Below, in pieces: positions 8,481 through 16,209 of a stretch of 64,000 bases of DNA (its first letter is position 1; each line of letters begins with the position of its first letter). Source of the stretch: Pseudomonas azotoformans. GTDB taxonomy: Bacteria > Pseudomonadota > Gammaproteobacteria > Pseudomonadales > Pseudomonadaceae. The stretch is taken from NCBI RefSeq assembly GCF_900103345.1, contig NZ_LT629702.1:2666001-2730000 (forward strand), given 5' to 3'. Made by a program: the position numbers and the translations under genes. The notes under the pieces were generated by a model. The model saw only the letters and a list, made by a program, of their open reading frames with translations. It ran no database searches and had not been told where the DNA came from.

Positions 8481-9146
8481 ATGTCCTTGCCCGGTTCACG
8501 CATCCTTCCCAACGCCCCCATGGCCTCGGCCGAACTGGTCGAGGCGTTCGCCCAGGTGGTCACCCCGCACATCAGCGACAACCTGGGCCGGCATATCGGC
8601 GCGCGCGGCCTGACGCGCTACAACCGCAGCGGCAAACTGGTGGGCACGGCGATCACGGTGAAGACCCGTCCCGGTGACAACCTGCTGATCTACAAAGCCC
8701 TGAGCCTGCTGCAACCCGGCCATGTGTTGGTGGTGGACGGCCAGGGCGATACCAACAATGCGGTGATCGGCGAGTTGGTCAAGCTCTACGCCCAGCAACG
8801 CGGCTGCGTGGGGTTTGTGATCGACGGCGCGATCCGTGATGTCGCCAGCTTCGACGACACGCCTTGCTACGCCCGCGCCGTGGTGCACACCGGGCCCTAC
8901 AAGACCGGCCCCGGTGAAGTGAACGTGCCAGTGTCCATCGGCGGCATGCTGGTCAACCCCGGCGACCTGGTGGTGGGGGATGAAGACGGCCTGGTCGCGT
9001 TCTCCCAGGCCGACGCCGCCGAAGTGCTGCGCCGCGCCGCGCACCATGCCGACCATGAAGAGGCCGTCAAAGCCGAGATCGCCAGCGGTGCCGTGCGCCA
9101 GAGCTGGATCGACAAGGTACTGGACAACGCAGGGCTGGCGTCATGA
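8481..9146 (+). CDS. RraA-like / 4-hydroxy-4-methyl-2-oxoglutarate aldolase-family protein
   Basis: A 221-residue protein of the RraA/HMG-aldolase fold. The class II pyruvate-aldolase signature is intact: Gly-Glu at residues 97-98 ('GELVKLYA'), then 'GFVIDGAIRD' with Arg119 and Asp120, which in the HMG/CHA aldolases bind pyruvate enolate and the metal-bound water. Such enzymes split 4-hydroxy-2-oxo-acids to pyruvate plus an aldehyde or keto acid, and often decarboxylate oxaloacetate. True RraA (RNase E inhibitor) lacks this catalytic context and stands next to menA, not an aminotransferase. An ATGA overlap couples it to the next gene. Likely role: aldol cleavage of the keto acid produced by the neighbouring transaminase. 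Confidence 0.82.
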   Translation: MSLPGSRILPNAPMASAELVEAFAQVVTPHISDNLGRHIGARGLTRYNRSGKLVGTAITVKTRPGDNLLIYKALSLLQPGHVLVVDGQGDTNNAVIGELVKLYAQQRGCVGFVIDGAIRDVASFDDTPCYARAVVHTGPYKTGPGEVNVPVSIGGMLVNPGDLVVGDEDGLVAFSQADAAEVLRRAAHHADHEEAVKAEIASGAVRQSWIDKVLDNAGLAS

Positions 9147-10348
9147 GGCACTGGTTGTCTGATCGCGTCCTGGGCATCGCGCCCTCCCCCAGCATCGCCG
9201 CCAACGCACTGGTGACCGAGTTGCGCGCCCAGGGCCGCGATATCGTCAACTTCACCGTCGGCGAGCCGGACTTCGACACCCCGGCGCATATCCTCGCAGC
9301 CGCAAGCCAGGCGATGCACAGCGGCGACACGCACTACACGCCCACCACCGGCACCCTCGCCCTGCGCCAGTCCATCTGCCTCAAGCTGCAACGGGACAAC
9401 GAACTGGCCTACGGCCTGGATGAAGTGGTGGCCGGTTGCGGCGGCAAGCACATCATCTATCACGCATTGGCCGCCACGCTGAACCGCGGTGATGAAGTCA
9501 TCGTGCACACGCCGTATTGGGTGTCGTACCCGGACATCGCCCGGCTCAATGATGCGACACCGGTGATCATCCCCGGTGATGAAAGCCTGGGTTTCAAGCT
9601 GTCGCCCGACGCCTTGGAACAGGCGATTACCGCGCAGACCAAATGGGTGATCCTCAACAGCCCGAACAACCCCAGTGGCGCGGTCTACAGTGAGACCGAA
9701 CTGCTGGCGCTGGCCCATGTACTGCGGCGCCATCCTCACGTGCTGATCATGGCCGACGAAATCTACGAGCACTTCGTCTACGGCGATGCCCGGCATGTGC
9801 CGTTGACGCGGCTGGCACCCGACCTCAAGCCGCGCACGCTGATCGTCAACGGGGCCTCCAAAGGCTACGCCATGACCGGCTGGCGCCTGGGGTTTGGCGC
9901 AGGTCCCGCCTGGCTGATTGCGGCGATCGCCAAGCTGCTGTCGCAAACCACCACGTGCCCCAGCTCGTTGAGCCAGGCGGCTGCCGTCGCCGCGTTTGCC
10001 GGAGACCAGGCACCCATCGCCGCCATGCGCGAGGAATACCAGCAACGTCGCACACGCATGTTGGCTTTGCTCGCGGACATCCCCGGTTTGAGCTGCACCC
10101 CACCAGACGGCGCGTTCTACGTGTTCGCCAATGTGAGCGGGCTGATGGGCAAAGTCACCCCGCAAGGCGGTCGCCTCGACAGCGACAGCCAACTGGTGGA
10201 CTACCTGCTGCGTGACTACGGCCTGGCCACAGTCAGCGGCGCAGCGTATGGCATGTCGCCCTATGTGCGCCTGTCCTTCGCAAGCTCGCTAGAAGTGATC
10301 GAAGAAGGTTGCCGACGTCTCAAGGACGCGTGCCACGACCTGCGCTGA
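9143..10348 (+). CDS. PLP-dependent class I aminotransferase (aspartate aminotransferase-like)
   Basis: A 401-residue fold-type I aminotransferase of the Ib-type: 'FTVGEPDFDTPAHI' (39-50), 'YTPTTGTLALR', 'NSPNNPSGAVYS' (172-183), 'ADEIYEH' with the pyridine-N-binding Asp205, and the Schiff-base lysine Lys240 in 'NGASKGYAMTGWRLGFG'. The C-terminal substrate arginine region is 'MSPYVRLSFASS'. Its ATG overlaps the stop of the RraA-like gene (ATGA), implying translational coupling and a joint pathway: transamination yields a 2-oxo acid that the aldolase could cleave. Length is normal. The exact amino donor is unknown; the downstream DAACS symporter presumably imports it. Confidence 0.88.
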   Translation: MRHWLSDRVLGIAPSPSIAANALVTELRAQGRDIVNFTVGEPDFDTPAHILAAASQAMHSGDTHYTPTTGTLALRQSICLKLQRDNELAYGLDEVVAGCGGKHIIYHALAATLNRGDEVIVHTPYWVSYPDIARLNDATPVIIPGDESLGFKLSPDALEQAITAQTKWVILNSPNNPSGAVYSETELLALAHVLRRHPHVLIMADEIYEHFVYGDARHVPLTRLAPDLKPRTLIVNGASKGYAMTGWRLGFGAGPAWLIAAIAKLLSQTTTCPSSLSQAAAVAAFAGDQAPIAAMREEYQQRRTRMLALLADIPGLSCTPPDGAFYVFANVSGLMGKVTPQGGRLDSDSQLVDYLLRDYGLATVSGAAYGMSPYVRLSFASSLEVIEEGCRRLKDACHDLR

Positions 10349-10443
10349 CCCGCCCTGCTGCACCCGGCGGCCAACGGATGGCCGCTGTTTTGACTGCCTA
10401 GAACAACAACTTAAAAATCATTGATCGCAAATGAGGCATTCCC

Positions 10444-11709
10444 ATGCACACGCCCCGTATCGCGCTGGTCTGGCAAATCATGATCGGCTTGCTGGCCGGC
10501 ATCGCCATTGGTGCCCTGTTGCACCGTTTTCCCGAATCCCGGCCGTGGCTGGTGGACAATCTTTTGCAACCGGCGGGCGATATTTTTATCAAGCTGATGA
10601 AAATGATCGTGGTGCCCATCGTGTTTGCCTGCATGGTGGTGGGCATTGCCGGGCACGGCGACGGTAAATCCCTGGGCCGTATCGGCGTGCGTTCCCTGGG
10701 CTATTTTTTCTGCATCACCACCCTGGCGATCATCGTTGGGCTGGTGCTGGGCAATCTGCTCAAGCCGGGCGCCGGTACGGAGCTGTCTAGCCTGCACGCG
10801 GCGAACATCACCCTGCCTACCAGCAACGGCGGCGGGCATAGCCTGGGGCAGATCGTCGTCGGCATCATCCCGGATAATGTGATCAGCGCCATGGCCCAGG
10901 GCAGCTTGTTGTCGGTGCTGTTTTTCGCGGTAATGTTCGGCCTGGGCGTGGCGCGCTTGCCCGCCGAACGCAAGGACCCGGTGATCGCACTGCTGCGCGG
11001 CGTGTCTGACGCAATGTTCAAGGTCACGTCGATGATCATGGCCTACTCGCCCATCGGCGTGTTCGGCATGATCGCCGTGACCGTGGCCAACTTCGGTTTT
11101 GGTTCGCTGTTGCCGTTGGCCAAGCTGATCATGGTCAGTTACGTGTCCATCGCGTTCTTTGTACTGGTGGTGCTCAACCTGGTGGCGCGACTGTGTGGCA
11201 TCAACCTGTTTGCCCTGATGCGGCATATCAAGGATGAGCTGATATTGGCGTTCTCCACCGCGAGTTCGGCGTCGGTCATGCCGCAACTGATGAAGAAGCT
11301 GGAGACCTACGGTGTACCGCCGTCGCTGGTGAGCTTCGTGGTGCCGGTGGGCTACTCGTTCAACCTCGACGGTGCCTCGCTGTTCCTTGGCATCGGCACG
11401 CTGTTCGTGGCGCAGTTGTATGGCATCGATTTGAGCCTGGGGGATCAGGCGCTGCTGGTGGTGACCATGGTGCTCACATCCAAGGGCGCCGCGGGCGTGC
11501 CGGGGTTCATGTTCGTGATTCTCTCGGCAACGCTCGCCAGTGCCGGGTTGCCATTGGAGGGGATTGCGTTTATTGCCGGGGTGTATCGCTTGATGGAAAT
11601 GCCGACCACCGCACTGAACGTACTGGGCAATGCGCTGGCGCCGTTGGTGATTGCGAATTGGGAGGGCCGGGAGGTGCCAGGGGCTCACCAAAGAGCACCG
11701 ACGCGGTAA
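10444..11709 (+). CDS. DAACS-family symporter with atypical substrate site
   Basis: A 421-residue Na+/H+-coupled symporter of the GltP/DctA fold: the HP1 serine-rich loop 'AFSTASSASVMPQLM' (269-283), the TM7 motif 'GYSFNLDGASL' (303-313) and HP2 'TSKGAAGVPG' (345-354) are conserved. In TM8, however, the usual D-x3-D-M-x-R-T-x2-N pattern reads 'YRLMEMPTTALN': the arginine that holds the side-chain carboxylate of acidic substrates (R397 in GltPh) is Thr388, and the two aspartates are Tyr381 and Glu385. In the mammalian relatives ASCT1/2 a Thr or Cys there goes with neutral amino acids. The gene follows the RraA/aminotransferase pair by 95 bp and probably supplies their substrate. Confidence 0.88.
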   Translation: MHTPRIALVWQIMIGLLAGIAIGALLHRFPESRPWLVDNLLQPAGDIFIKLMKMIVVPIVFACMVVGIAGHGDGKSLGRIGVRSLGYFFCITTLAIIVGLVLGNLLKPGAGTELSSLHAANITLPTSNGGGHSLGQIVVGIIPDNVISAMAQGSLLSVLFFAVMFGLGVARLPAERKDPVIALLRGVSDAMFKVTSMIMAYSPIGVFGMIAVTVANFGFGSLLPLAKLIMVSYVSIAFFVLVVLNLVARLCGINLFALMRHIKDELILAFSTASSASVMPQLMKKLETYGVPPSLVSFVVPVGYSFNLDGASLFLGIGTLFVAQLYGIDLSLGDQALLVVTMVLTSKGAAGVPGFMFVILSATLASAGLPLEGIAFIAGVYRLMEMPTTALNVLGNALAPLVIANWEGREVPGAHQRAPTR

Positions 11710-11771
11710 GTTTCCTGATGATGTGTAGGACTTGCCTGATTCCGCCGGCTCGGCTGGAACCTGCCGCTTTT

Positions 11772-11868
11772 TTTCGCTAGATTCTTCACCCAACGCATAT
11801 GGGCAACCATGTGCCCACCTTCCGAGGCCCGTTGCGAGAAATCGCACGGGCTTTCGTGTTTCTCATGG
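11772..11868 (+). ncRNA. Candidate structured leader RNA of the DUF3800 gene
   Basis: Upstream of the DUF3800 start, two hairpins follow each other: GGGCA...TGCCC (about 11803-11818) and a strong stem at 11827-11851, GCCCGT-T-GCGA / TCGC-ACGGGC, closed by a GAAA tetraloop with a single bulged T, followed by a T/C-rich run. Several candidate structured RNA motifs associated with DUF3800 genes have been reported from comparative genomics; whether this one belongs to a named class cannot be decided by eye. It may act as an attenuator or as an RNA partner. Exact ends are not known. Confidence 0.5.
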
Positions 11869-12702
11869 ATGGGGAAATCGAATTTGGTGCAGTACATTGC
11901 TTATCTGGATGAGTTTGGGCACGTGGGCCAATATGTCTCGCGAAAACACCCGATGTACAAGACCAGCCCTGTATTCGGGTTAGGCGGCATGCTGATTCCC
12001 GCCGAAGAGGTGCGCGAGTTCGCAATCTATTTCTACAAACTCAAGTGCCAGTTACTCGCCTGGGACCTGAAACACAAAAACCCTCATCACTTGCCTGCCT
12101 ATCAATGGGAAAAGAAAGGCTCTGCACTTTTTACTGTGGGTAATGTGCGCAAGTATCGGGAGCTGCGAAGGTCCTCATGTCGTTTGCTGAGTCATATCCA
12201 GAAAATTGGAGGACACGTTTTCTACACGGGTGAGCACAAATCTATCGAGCCCGGGGAACACGACTCGACCGAGACCTTCAAGCGGACGCTGTTACAGTCA
12301 ATCCGCAAGATTGATCGCTTCTGTACGTTGAAGAATGCCTCGTTCATCGTTCTGCTGGATGAGCAGAAAGCAGGCAATGAATGGCGCGAACGAAACGTAG
12401 AAGCCTGTACCCTGGCGATGTTTGAAGATCCAGCAGAAAAATGCCGCACACTGATAGAGCCTCCGCTTCAAGGTGAGAGCTATCTGTTTCAAACGTTGCA
12501 ATGTGCTGACTGGCTGTGCGGATTGATTGGTCGGCTGACGACGTTTGCTGTCGCTCCTGAGGAGTTCGAAGACTGGCAACTTTTCGATATGTATTTTGCG
12601 GCACGCATGGCTGACGTGACCCTGCCGAGCAGTGGTCTGGATGATAAAAAAACGGCCAAAGCCAAAGAGCAATTTGCTCAATTAACAGCAAATGACTGTT
12701 AA
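11869..12702 (+). CDS. DUF3800 domain protein
   Basis: The chosen ATG gives 277 residues beginning 'MGKSNLVQYIAYLDEFGHVG'; the 'YLDEFGH' motif near the N-terminus is the DUF3800 signature (usually YlDESG), with further acidic positions at 'IVLLDEQ' and 'QCADWLCG', giving an RNase H-like arrangement of carboxylates. Family function is unknown; nuclease activity is suspected. An earlier in-frame ATG at 11809 would place the leader hairpins inside the coding region and yields an unlikely Cys-rich extension, so it is rejected. Base composition is clearly more AT-rich than both neighbours, suggesting transfer. The gene ends at a strong bidirectional terminator. The family often sits in defence and mobile regions. 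Confidence 0.82.
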   Translation: MGKSNLVQYIAYLDEFGHVGQYVSRKHPMYKTSPVFGLGGMLIPAEEVREFAIYFYKLKCQLLAWDLKHKNPHHLPAYQWEKKGSALFTVGNVRKYRELRRSSCRLLSHIQKIGGHVFYTGEHKSIEPGEHDSTETFKRTLLQSIRKIDRFCTLKNASFIVLLDEQKAGNEWRERNVEACTLAMFEDPAEKCRTLIEPPLQGESYLFQTLQCADWLCGLIGRLTTFAVAPEEFEDWQLFDMYFAARMADVTLPSSGLDDKKTAKAKEQFAQLTANDC

Positions 12703-12715
12703 TCATTGGGCCAAA

Positions 12716-12741
12716 TAAAGGCGCTCCTGAGAGCGCCTTTA
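12716..12741. terminator. Bidirectional rho-independent terminator
   Basis: TAAAGGCGCTC (12716-12726) and GAGCGCCTTTA (12731-12741) form a perfect 11-bp stem around CTGA, with A/T runs at both ends, lying between the convergent DUF3800 and hsp20 genes. It can end both transcripts. Confidence 0.85.
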
Positions 12742-12752
12742 TTCACTTCAAC

Positions 12753-13211
12753 TCACTGCTCGCCGATGGATTTCACATCCGCCTTGGCAGCGCCACCAAT
12801 CGCAATGCGTTTTGGCTTGGCTTCCTCCGGTACCACCCTGAGCAGGTCGATGCTCAGCAGGCCATTGGCAAGCTGCGCGCCCTGCACTTCGATGTGGTCG
12901 ACCAGGCGGAACGACAAGCGGAACGCGCGCTGGGCGATGCCCTGGTGCAGGTAGGTGATGCCTTCATTGTGTTCGCGCTTGCCGCCGGCGACGGTCAACA
13001 CGCCTTTTTCCACCTGGATTTCCAGGTCATCCTCCACCAGGCCTGCGGCTGCAATCACGATTCGATAATGATCGTCACCGTGCTTTTCGACGTTGTGCGG
13101 TGGGTAGGTGGTGCCGGCCTCGCTGCGAAGCGCCGATTCGAAAAGGTCGTTGAAACGGTCAAAGCCGACAGAGTGACGGAACAGTGGGGCCAACGAAAGA
13201 GTAGTAGCCAT
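12753..13211 (-). CDS. ibpA: Small heat-shock protein Hsp20 (IbpA type)
   Basis: A 152-residue alpha-crystallin-domain chaperone. The N-terminus 'LSLAPLFRHSVGFDRFNDLF' and 'YPPHNVEKHGDDHYRIVIAAAGL' match the class A (IbpA/IbpB) proteins of gamma-proteobacteria; the conserved domain ending 'LANGLLSIDLLRVVPEE' provides the A-x-x-x-N-G-x-L motif, and a short C-terminal extension 'KPKRIAI' contains the I-x-I-like anchor used for oligomer assembly. It holds unfolding proteins for DnaK/ClpB in the cytoplasm during heat stress. Upstream lie a sigma-32-type promoter and a two-hairpin 5' leader hiding the ribosome site. Monocistronic. Confidence 0.92.
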   Translation of the reverse strand: MATTLSLAPLFRHSVGFDRFNDLFESALRSEAGTTYPPHNVEKHGDDHYRIVIAAAGLVEDDLEIQVEKGVLTVAGGKREHNEGITYLHQGIAQRAFRLSFRLVDHIEVQGAQLANGLLSIDLLRVVPEEAKPKRIAIGGAAKADVKSIGEQ

Positions 13212-13272
13212 TGCAAAATCTCCTGAGGTTTCTCCAAGTGATTTGAGACGCGACCCGCCTTCGGCATCGCGT
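13212..13272 (-). promoter_or_regulatory. Probable ROSE-like RNA thermometer in the ibpA leader
   Basis: The ~60-nt leader folds into two hairpins: a stable one at 13248-13272 (ACGCGA..CCG / CGG..TCGCGT) and a weaker, mismatch-rich one at 13216-13244 in which AAAUC..CUUGG pairs with CC.CAGGAGAUUU, burying the AGGAG ribosome site 8 nt before the ATG. A stable support hairpin plus an imperfect SD-sequestering hairpin is the layout of ROSE elements known before ibpA genes of pseudomonads and rhizobia. The pairing was read by eye. Confidence 0.6.
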
Positions 13273-13278
13273 AAAACC

Positions 13279-13307
13279 TAAGTAGGTTCAGGCTGAAAAT
13301 TTTCAAG
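13279..13307 (-). promoter_or_regulatory. Sigma-32 (RpoH) promoter of ibpA
   Basis: On the minus strand CTTGAAA (13301-13307) is followed after 14 nt by CCTACTTA (13279-13286), close to the heat-shock consensus CTTGAAA-N11-16-CCCATNT. The start of transcription would fall near 13272, giving the two-hairpin leader. Confidence 0.7.
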
Positions 13308-13325
13308 CGTCGACCACAAAAAATT

Positions 13326-14777
13326 TTATCCGGTGCGATGCTCACCTGAAGAAAGGCTGACACAACGGCGCGCAAGGACCGTCGTAGGATCAACCAGGGC
13401 GACGCGGTGGGCACCGATCTCGAACACCTCACAATGCGCCAACACCAACGGCAACTCGGTACACCCGAGAATCAACACCTTCGCCCCCTGCTCACACAAA
13501 TGCTCCGCCGCCAGCAGCAACTGCTCGCGGCACACGCCCTCGGTAAACCCCGCCTTGATCCCCCGCTCGCCATAGATCGCCTCCATCACCAGCGCCTGGT
13601 AATCAAAGCCCGGCGTGATGAGTTGCAAGCCGCAGCGTCGCGCGGCCTGGTGGTAGACCTGGCTTTGCAGGGTGCCGGACGTCGCCAGCAAGCCCACTGC
13701 CTGGCCGCTGCCGTGGGTGTGCACGATCCACTCCACCGTCTCGCTGAGCATGTTGACGATGGGCACGCGCAGGTGCGCCTGGATGCGTTCGACAAACGCA
13801 TGGGCGGTGTTGCACGGAATCGCGATGGCCTGGGCGCCGGCGCTTTCCAGGCGTTTGCAGGTGGCATACAGGGCCAGGGTCGGGTCGGTTTCATCACGCA
13901 GCAGGTTGGCGGTGCGGTCGGGGATCTGCGGGTTTTGCTCCACCACCATCTTGATATGGTCCTGATCCTTGCCGGCCGGAGTATGGGCGACCACCTTGCC
14001 CATGAAGTCCACGGTGGCCGCCGGGCCAACGCCGCCGACGATGCCCAGTTTGAACGGCGGCTGACGCGCCGGGCCATCGGCCTGGGTGGCGAACTCGGCG
14101 TAGATCTGGTTGATGTCGAGGGCGCTGATGCCGCGCCGTTGCAGGTCGCCGCAGACCAGCGACAGCTCGGTCATGCCCGGCACAATTACCATAGCGCCCT
14201 GCCCTTGCAGCGACAGGCACGCCTGGTACACCGACTCCAGCGGTACGCCATCAAGGTGGCCATCCTTGATGCCGTTGACGCCGTACATCGCCTCCATCAA
14301 GGCGGCCTGGGCGTGGTCCTCCGGGTACACCAGGTTGAAGTGCTGGCCGAGGTGCCGTTCAAACAAGCCGCCGTGGCGCACGAAGTCCGATGCGATCACG
14401 CCCAGGGTGGTGCCCGGCGCGACTCGACGGGTGATGTGCCGGACCAGCGCCTGCATCATGTCCAGCACCGGAATGCCCAGTTCCTGCTGGATTTCCCCAA
14501 GAAAGCTCTGGCTGGCGAAACACGGCAGCAGCACCGCATCCACTCCGGTGTTTTCAAAGGTCTTGCACACCTGGAACACATAAAACTTGCGCGCGGTCAT
14601 GCTCGCGTTACGGTCCAGGGGCAGCAGCACATCCTTGAACGGGTGCTGCTCGAACAGGAAGTGATAGCGCCCCTGGTCCTCCCGTACGGCACGGGACTTG
14701 ACCAGCTTGTAGAACAGATCGCCGCCCGCCAGCGAACCGAGCCCACCCACGATGCCCAGCCGAGAGGTGGTTTTCAT
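13326..14777 (-). CDS. Double-domain Asp/Glu racemase-family protein
   Basis: A 483-residue chain made of two homologous Asp/Glu racemase units, roughly 5-238 and 242-478, each starting 'LGIVGG.G..A..D'. Single-domain relatives are ~230 residues, so this is an in-frame fusion or duplication. The C-terminal unit has both catalytic cysteines: Cys322 in 'IPCNTAHAF' and Cys439 in 'LGCTELPLV'. The N-terminal unit keeps the first (Cys86, 'LLPCFASQSF', with the usual CNT changed) but has Met202 in place of the second ('VPGMTELSLV'), so it should not catalyse two-base racemisation. Its start overlaps the stop of the upstream symporter gene (ATGA), pointing to joint uptake and racemisation of an acidic amino acid. 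Confidence 0.87.
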   Translation of the reverse strand: MKTTSRLGIVGGLGSLAGGDLFYKLVKSRAVREDQGRYHFLFEQHPFKDVLLPLDRNASMTARKFYVFQVCKTFENTGVDAVLLPCFASQSFLGEIQQELGIPVLDMMQALVRHITRRVAPGTTLGVIASDFVRHGGLFERHLGQHFNLVYPEDHAQAALMEAMYGVNGIKDGHLDGVPLESVYQACLSLQGQGAMVIVPGMTELSLVCGDLQRRGISALDINQIYAEFATQADGPARQPPFKLGIVGGVGPAATVDFMGKVVAHTPAGKDQDHIKMVVEQNPQIPDRTANLLRDETDPTLALYATCKRLESAGAQAIAIPCNTAHAFVERIQAHLRVPIVNMLSETVEWIVHTHGSGQAVGLLATSGTLQSQVYHQAARRCGLQLITPGFDYQALVMEAIYGERGIKAGFTEGVCREQLLLAAEHLCEQGAKVLILGCTELPLVLAHCEVFEIGAHRVALVDPTTVLARRCVSLSSGEHRTG

Positions 14778-16036
14778 GCGTGCGCACCCTGCGGCAGTTC
14801 AGCGGGGTCTTCCGCGCTTTCGGATTTGGCTACCACCGCCGTGGCGATGCTGTTGCCCACCACGTTGGTGGCGGTGCGCGCCATGTCGAGGAACTGGTCG
14901 ATACCGATGATCAGCAACAGACCCGCCTCGGGCAGGTTGAACATCGGCAAGGTCGCCGCCACCACCACGACCGACGCCCGCGCCACGCCGGCCATGCCTT
15001 TGCTGGTGATCATCAGCGTCAACAAAATCAGCAGTTGCTGGGTGAAACTGAGGTCGATGTTGTAGGCCTGGGCGATGAACATGATCGCGAACGCCTGGTA
15101 CATCATCGAACCGTCGAGGTTGAAGGAATAGCCCAGCGGCAGCACAAAACTGGAGACCCGCTTGGGCGCGCCGAACTTCTCCAGCGCCTCCATGGTTTTG
15201 GGGTAGGCCGACTCGCTGCTGGCCGTGGAAAACGCCAGCAGGATCGGCTCGCGGATCAGCTTGCCGAGGGTGAACACCGAGCGGCCGAGAAACAGATAGC
15301 CGGCGGCGAACAACAACACCCAGAGCAAGGCGATCCCCAGGTAGAACTCGGCAATCAGCTTGGCGTAATCGGCCAGCAGGCCCAGGCCGTTGGTGGTGAT
15401 CGCCGAGGCAATCGCGGCGAACACACCGAGCGGCGCGAAGGCCATCACGTAGTCGGTGATCTTGAACATCACCTTGGCCAGCTCGTCCACGGTGTCGGTG
15501 ATGCGCGCATAACCGGCACGCTTGACCCCGGCGAGGGCGAAGCCGAAGAACAGCGAAAACACCACGATCTGCAGGATCTCGTTGTTGGCCATCGCCTCGG
15601 CAATGCTGCGTGGGAATACGTGGCTGATGAAGGCCTTGAGGCTGAAGTCGCCGGTGTTGACCGGCACCGCTGCCGTCGCATGTTGCACCACCTGCATGTT
15701 CAGCCCGGCGCCCGGTTGGAACAGGTTGACCAGGGCCATGCCAAGCATCAGCGAGACCAGCGACGCCGTGACGAACCACAGCATCGCACGCAAGCCGATG
15801 CGCCCTACCGAGCGCGAACCGTCCATGCTCGCGATACCGCCCACCAGGGTGGCAAACACCAGCGGCGCAATGATCATCTTGATCATGCGCAGGAAAATAT
15901 CGGTGACCAGCGAAAAATATCCGGCCAGTGCCTTGGCGGCCTGCTCGCTCCCTGCATAGTGGTGACACGCCCAACCCACCAGCACGCCCAAGGCGATGCC
16001 GACTGCAATTCGACGGGGGAGTTTGTTCTTCTTCAC
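14774..16036 (-). CDS. DAACS symporter, glutamate/aspartate or C4-dicarboxylate
   Basis: The GTG at 16036 ('VKKNKLPRRIAVGIALG') preceded by GAGGG is preferred; upstream extension to 16147 adds 37 polar residues not expected before TM1. That gives 420 residues with the full GltP/DctA signature: 'AFSTASSESAYPKTM', 'GYSFNLDGSMMY', 'TSKGMAGVARA' and TM8 'DQFLDMARTATNVVGN', where Arg387 and both aspartates keep the acidic-substrate site. It should import glutamate, aspartate or a C4-dicarboxylate with protons or Na+. The ATGA junction with the racemase gene suggests D- or L-aspartate/glutamate as substrate. Divergent LysR at 16210 is the likely regulator. Confidence 0.88.
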   Translation of the reverse strand: MKKNKLPRRIAVGIALGVLVGWACHHYAGSEQAAKALAGYFSLVTDIFLRMIKMIIAPLVFATLVGGIASMDGSRSVGRIGLRAMLWFVTASLVSLMLGMALVNLFQPGAGLNMQVVQHATAAVPVNTGDFSLKAFISHVFPRSIAEAMANNEILQIVVFSLFFGFALAGVKRAGYARITDTVDELAKVMFKITDYVMAFAPLGVFAAIASAITTNGLGLLADYAKLIAEFYLGIALLWVLLFAAGYLFLGRSVFTLGKLIREPILLAFSTASSESAYPKTMEALEKFGAPKRVSSFVLPLGYSFNLDGSMMYQAFAIMFIAQAYNIDLSFTQQLLILLTLMITSKGMAGVARASVVVVAATLPMFNLPEAGLLLIIGIDQFLDMARTATNVVGNSIATAVVAKSESAEDPAELPQGAHA

Positions 16037-16209
16037 AGGTGCGGCCCTCAGATGGCTTTTGTTGTATGGAGCGGATTCTAGGGACGCACCCCGGCGGCCA
16101 TGATGAGTAATCCGGCTAACCCCATGCGCTTTTGGAATAGTTTGCAAAAAGCCCAGCCCCGGCTACGCGCGGCGACATACACTCAGGGCTCATCGCCTGG
16201 AGAACCGGC

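Noticed and set aside
10411..11847. A 478-codon open frame opposite the DAACS gene, and a 433-codon one opposite the second DAACS gene (14780-16081).
   Set aside because: Both are His/Gln/Arg-rich translations typical of antisense frames of membrane proteins.
11809..11868. Upstream start for the DUF3800 gene and a type III toxin-antitoxin (RNA repeats before a nuclease).
   Set aside because: The extension would translate the hairpin leader. No tandem RNA repeat is present upstream, so a ToxIN-like layout is not supported.
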